NCBI GenBank assembly: GCA_049975365.1
Contig: JBNGDS010000115.1
Location: forward strand, 1 to 6,299
Direction of reading: 5' to 3'
DNA from: DSBG01 sp049975365
GTDB lineage: Bacteria; Desulfobacterota; Desulfomonilia; UBA1062
DNA length: 6,299 nucleotides
Shown here: in pieces, positions 5,333 to 6,299 of the stretch
Layout of the letters: each line of letters begins with the position of its first letter
Position numbering within the stretch: position 1 is the stretch's first letter
Notes under the pieces: model-generated
Databases searched by the model: none
The model's input: only the letters and a program-made list of their open reading frames with translations
Told to the model about the DNA's origin: nothing
Position numbers and translations under genes: made by a program

Positions 5333-5851
5333 ATGAAAACCACAGTACACGGTATTTTCATTGGATTATGCTGGCTGGTTCTATCTACAGTGCCTGCACT
5401 GGCTGATCCGCAGGAAGGAGGTACACTCATGATAACTGCAGGGAAGAACGTATCCATTGAGTATACCCTGAGACTCGAGAATCACAGCGATGTGGTTGAT
5501 ACGAATGTGGGGGGACAGCCATTGACGTATGTCCAGGGTTCGAATCAGATCATTCCAGGCCTTGAGAAAGCACTCGAAGGAATGAAGGTCGGTGAGAGCA
5601 AAGAGGTTACCGTTGAACCCGAAGAGGCGTATGGGCCGCTTATTCCCGAAGCTGTCGTTGAGATAAACAAAGAACAGCTCCCTCAAGAAGCGTTCAAGGT
5701 TGATGCTCAGGTCCAGGCACAGGGTCCTGACGGCGATGTGCTCTACGGCCAGGTAACCAAGATCGAAGACGATACCGCAACCATCGACTTCAATCATCCT
5801 CTGGCGGGAAAGACCCTGCACTTCGAAGTAAAGGTGCTCGATATCCAGTAA
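5333..5851 (+). CDS. Secreted SlyD-type FKBP peptidyl-prolyl cis-trans isomerase
   Basis: The protein has 172 residues. GGAG (5320-5323) lies nine bases before the ATG at 5333. Residues 1-24 form a Sec signal peptide with a hydrophobic core (FIGLCWLVLSTV) and a likely cut after ALA24. The FKBP fold starts at V40-SIEYTL and shows V54-VDTN, QIIPGLE (72-78) and AYG (99-101). The insert-in-flap chaperone domain typical of SlyD follows, and the fold resumes with DFNHPLAGKTLHFEVKVLDI (152-171). The long His/Cys-rich metal tail of E. coli SlyD is absent. It should isomerise prolyl bonds and act as a folding helper in the periplasm. A second strong start inside the gene (Met33) could produce a cytoplasmic form. 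A longer upstream reading from 5189 overlaps the RRM gene and adds no recognisable sequence, so it is not used. Confidence 0.93.
   Translation: MKTTVHGIFIGLCWLVLSTVPALADPQEGGTLMITAGKNVSIEYTLRLENHSDVVDTNVGGQPLTYVQGSNQIIPGLEKALEGMKVGESKEVTVEPEEAYGPLIPEAVVEINKEQLPQEAFKVDAQVQAQGPDGDVLYGQVTKIEDDTATIDFNHPLAGKTLHFEVKVLDIQ
5415..5431 (+). promoter_or_regulatory. Internal Shine-Dalgarno and start codon in the FKBP gene
   Basis: AAGGAGGT (5415-5422), a near-perfect anti-SD match, stands six bases before an in-frame ATG (5429-5431, Met33). Translation from here gives a 140-residue FKBP that begins MITAGKNVSIEYTL, the way cytoplasmic SlyD-type proteins normally begin. It lacks the signal peptide. This ribosome site is stronger than the one for the full-length start. 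Confidence 0.65.
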
Positions 5852-6072
5852 CGCCCCGTTCGCTTCACGGAAAACCCGAAGTGTTCACCTCTGCTGTTCT
5901 CCCGGAGAAGAGAGTGCTTGCTCTCGAGAATACGACTCGTGGTGTATGGAGAGCATGCCTGTGTCAAACCTGACTAGATCACCGTGAATTCCGGCAGACT
6001 CGAACTTTGATCAGCAGATTTGGGTTCTATCCGATCCGCGAGGTAGTGTGAAAGCTCTGTGAGAACAAACTA

Positions 6073-6101
6073 TTGACATCGAGAGGGAATTGTATTCCAT
6101 T
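6073..6101 (+). promoter_or_regulatory. Weak candidate promoter of the right-edge gene
   Basis: A perfect -35 box TTGACA (6073-6078) is followed after 17 bases by TCCATT (6096-6101), which matches only three of six -10 bases. The poor -10 box suggests either a regulated or activator-dependent promoter or a chance -35 match. The GGAATTGTATTCC dyad falls in the spacer. Confidence 0.3.
6086..6098. promoter_or_regulatory. Operator-like dyad GGAAT-TGT-ATTCC
   Basis: A perfect 5-bp-arm dyad, 13 bases long. It has the same GAAT-N3-ATTC core and length as the operator-like dyad in the TetR promoter (3368-3380). It sits just after a TTGACA box, where a repressor could block transcription. Confidence 0.4.
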
Positions 6102-6125
6102 TTGAACAATACGACATTTTTGTGG

Positions 6126-6186
6126 TGTCAGGTACCGTGCAAGAATTCCCGGTTTCGTGGTTTCGGAGTGAACAGGGTTCCTGACA
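6126..6186. repeat. Long-range inverted repeat in the leader of the right-edge gene
   Basis: TGTCAGGTACC (6126-6136) and GGTTCCTGACA (6176-6186) are complementary at 10 of 11 positions, around 39 bases that contain GGTTTCG twice (6151-6157, 6159-6165). It ends 36 bases before the start codon. The 3' arm overlaps the palindrome TGACATGTCA (6182-6191), so two mutually exclusive folds are possible. It may be a structured leader or a pair of protein sites. Confidence 0.5.
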
Positions 6187-6222
6187 TGTCACATCCCGCG
6201 TTACGAAGGAAGGGAGCGAGCG

Positions 6223-6299
6223 ATGATACATCACCTGTGGTCCAGCTTCCGGGGCGCCGTCGCCCTCGCCCTGATGGCGATAAACACCGTTGTCTGGGC
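6223..6299 (+). CDS. 5' part of a membrane-anchored protein, possibly PlsC-type acyltransferase
   Basis: ATG (6223-6225) follows AGGGAG (6211-6216) at six bases. The 25 visible codons begin MIHHLWSSFRGAVALALMAINT and then VVW, and the frame is open to the window edge. After a short basic head comes a hydrophobic helix with the NTxxW pattern that opens many YihG/PlsC-like 1-acylglycerol-3-phosphate acyltransferases. The catalytic HX4D motif would lie beyond the edge, so the family call is weak. It would act at the inner membrane in phospholipid synthesis or repair if correct. Confidence 0.65.
   Translation, partial: MIHHLWSSFRGAVALALMAINTVVW

Larger units (their letters stand above)
5852..6222. 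other. 371-bp non-coding region before the right-edge gene
   Basis: No gene is supported here. The left part (5852-6060) has small hairpins near 5897-5925 (TTCTC-CCG-GAGAA; GAGAG-TGCTTG-CTCTC) but no T-run, so no clear terminator for the FKBP gene. The right part contains the regulatory-looking elements listed separately: a TTGACA box, a GAAT-N3-ATTC dyad, a long-range inverted repeat and the palindrome TGACATGTCA (6182-6191). Confidence 0.6.

Noticed and set aside
5985..6050. tRNA-like GGTTCTATCC and CGAAC strings
   Set aside because: No acceptor, anticodon or T-stem pairing can be built around them on either strand.
1..6299. CRISPR array, insertion sequence or attachment site
   Set aside because: No regularly spaced repeats, transposase motifs or duplicated ends were seen. 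The 13-bp tandem repeat at 3355-3380 has no spacer.

Overview
The window looks like a piece of a bacterial chromosome, probably from an anaerobe. Evidence for a bacterium is a secreted FKBP with a standard Sec signal peptide, sigma70-like promoter boxes, GGAGG-type ribosome sites and a TetR regulator. Evidence for anaerobic life is a cysteine-rich ferredoxin-type protein co-transcribed with an atypical amidohydrolase. A Desulfobacterota/syntroph-like origin is my guess from the gene mix and is not proven. A 10-N run at 5112-5121 shows this is a scaffolded draft or metagenomic assembly.

Layout. (1) 1-91: the last ten codons of a plus-strand gene entering from the left edge, followed by an intrinsic terminator. 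(2) 134-3351, minus strand: a four-gene operon read from right to left. It encodes a TetR-family regulator, a small uncharacterised protein (DUF6125-like), an amidohydrolase-2-fold protein and a multi-cysteine 2[4Fe-4S] protein. The regulator has a good promoter that places the predicted transcript start on the A of its ATG, so the mRNA is probably leaderless. Two tandem 13-bp operator-like repeats fill the promoter. A strong 13-bp-arm hairpin sits between genes two and three. (3) 3352-3754: a divergent intergenic region with a candidate rightward promoter and a 29-codon ORF that overlaps the next gene. (4) 3755-4768: a D-Ala-D-Ala-ligase-like ATP-grasp enzyme. (5) 4956-5851: a one-domain RRM RNA-binding protein, then a SlyD-type FKBP prolyl isomerase. 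The FKBP has a signal peptide and also a second, very strong internal start that would give a cytoplasmic form. (6) 5852-6222: a 371-bp non-coding stretch with a dyad resembling the TetR operator, a TTGACA box and an 11-bp long-range inverted repeat. (7) 6223 to the edge: the first 25 codons of a membrane-anchored protein, possibly a PlsC-type acyltransferase.

How it fits together. The minus-strand operon looks like a small-molecule-responsive catabolic or redox module: a TetR sensor represses itself and the downstream enzymes, and the Fe-S protein supplies electrons. Its substrate cannot be read from the sequence. The amidohydrolase lacks three of the five usual metal ligands, so its chemistry is an open question. 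The shared GAAT-N3-ATTC dyad at 3368-3380 and 6086-6098 hints that the same TetR protein may also control the right-edge gene. The most checkable novelties are the dual-start FKBP, the leaderless and auto-operated TetR promoter, and the short ORF coupled to the ATP-grasp gene.
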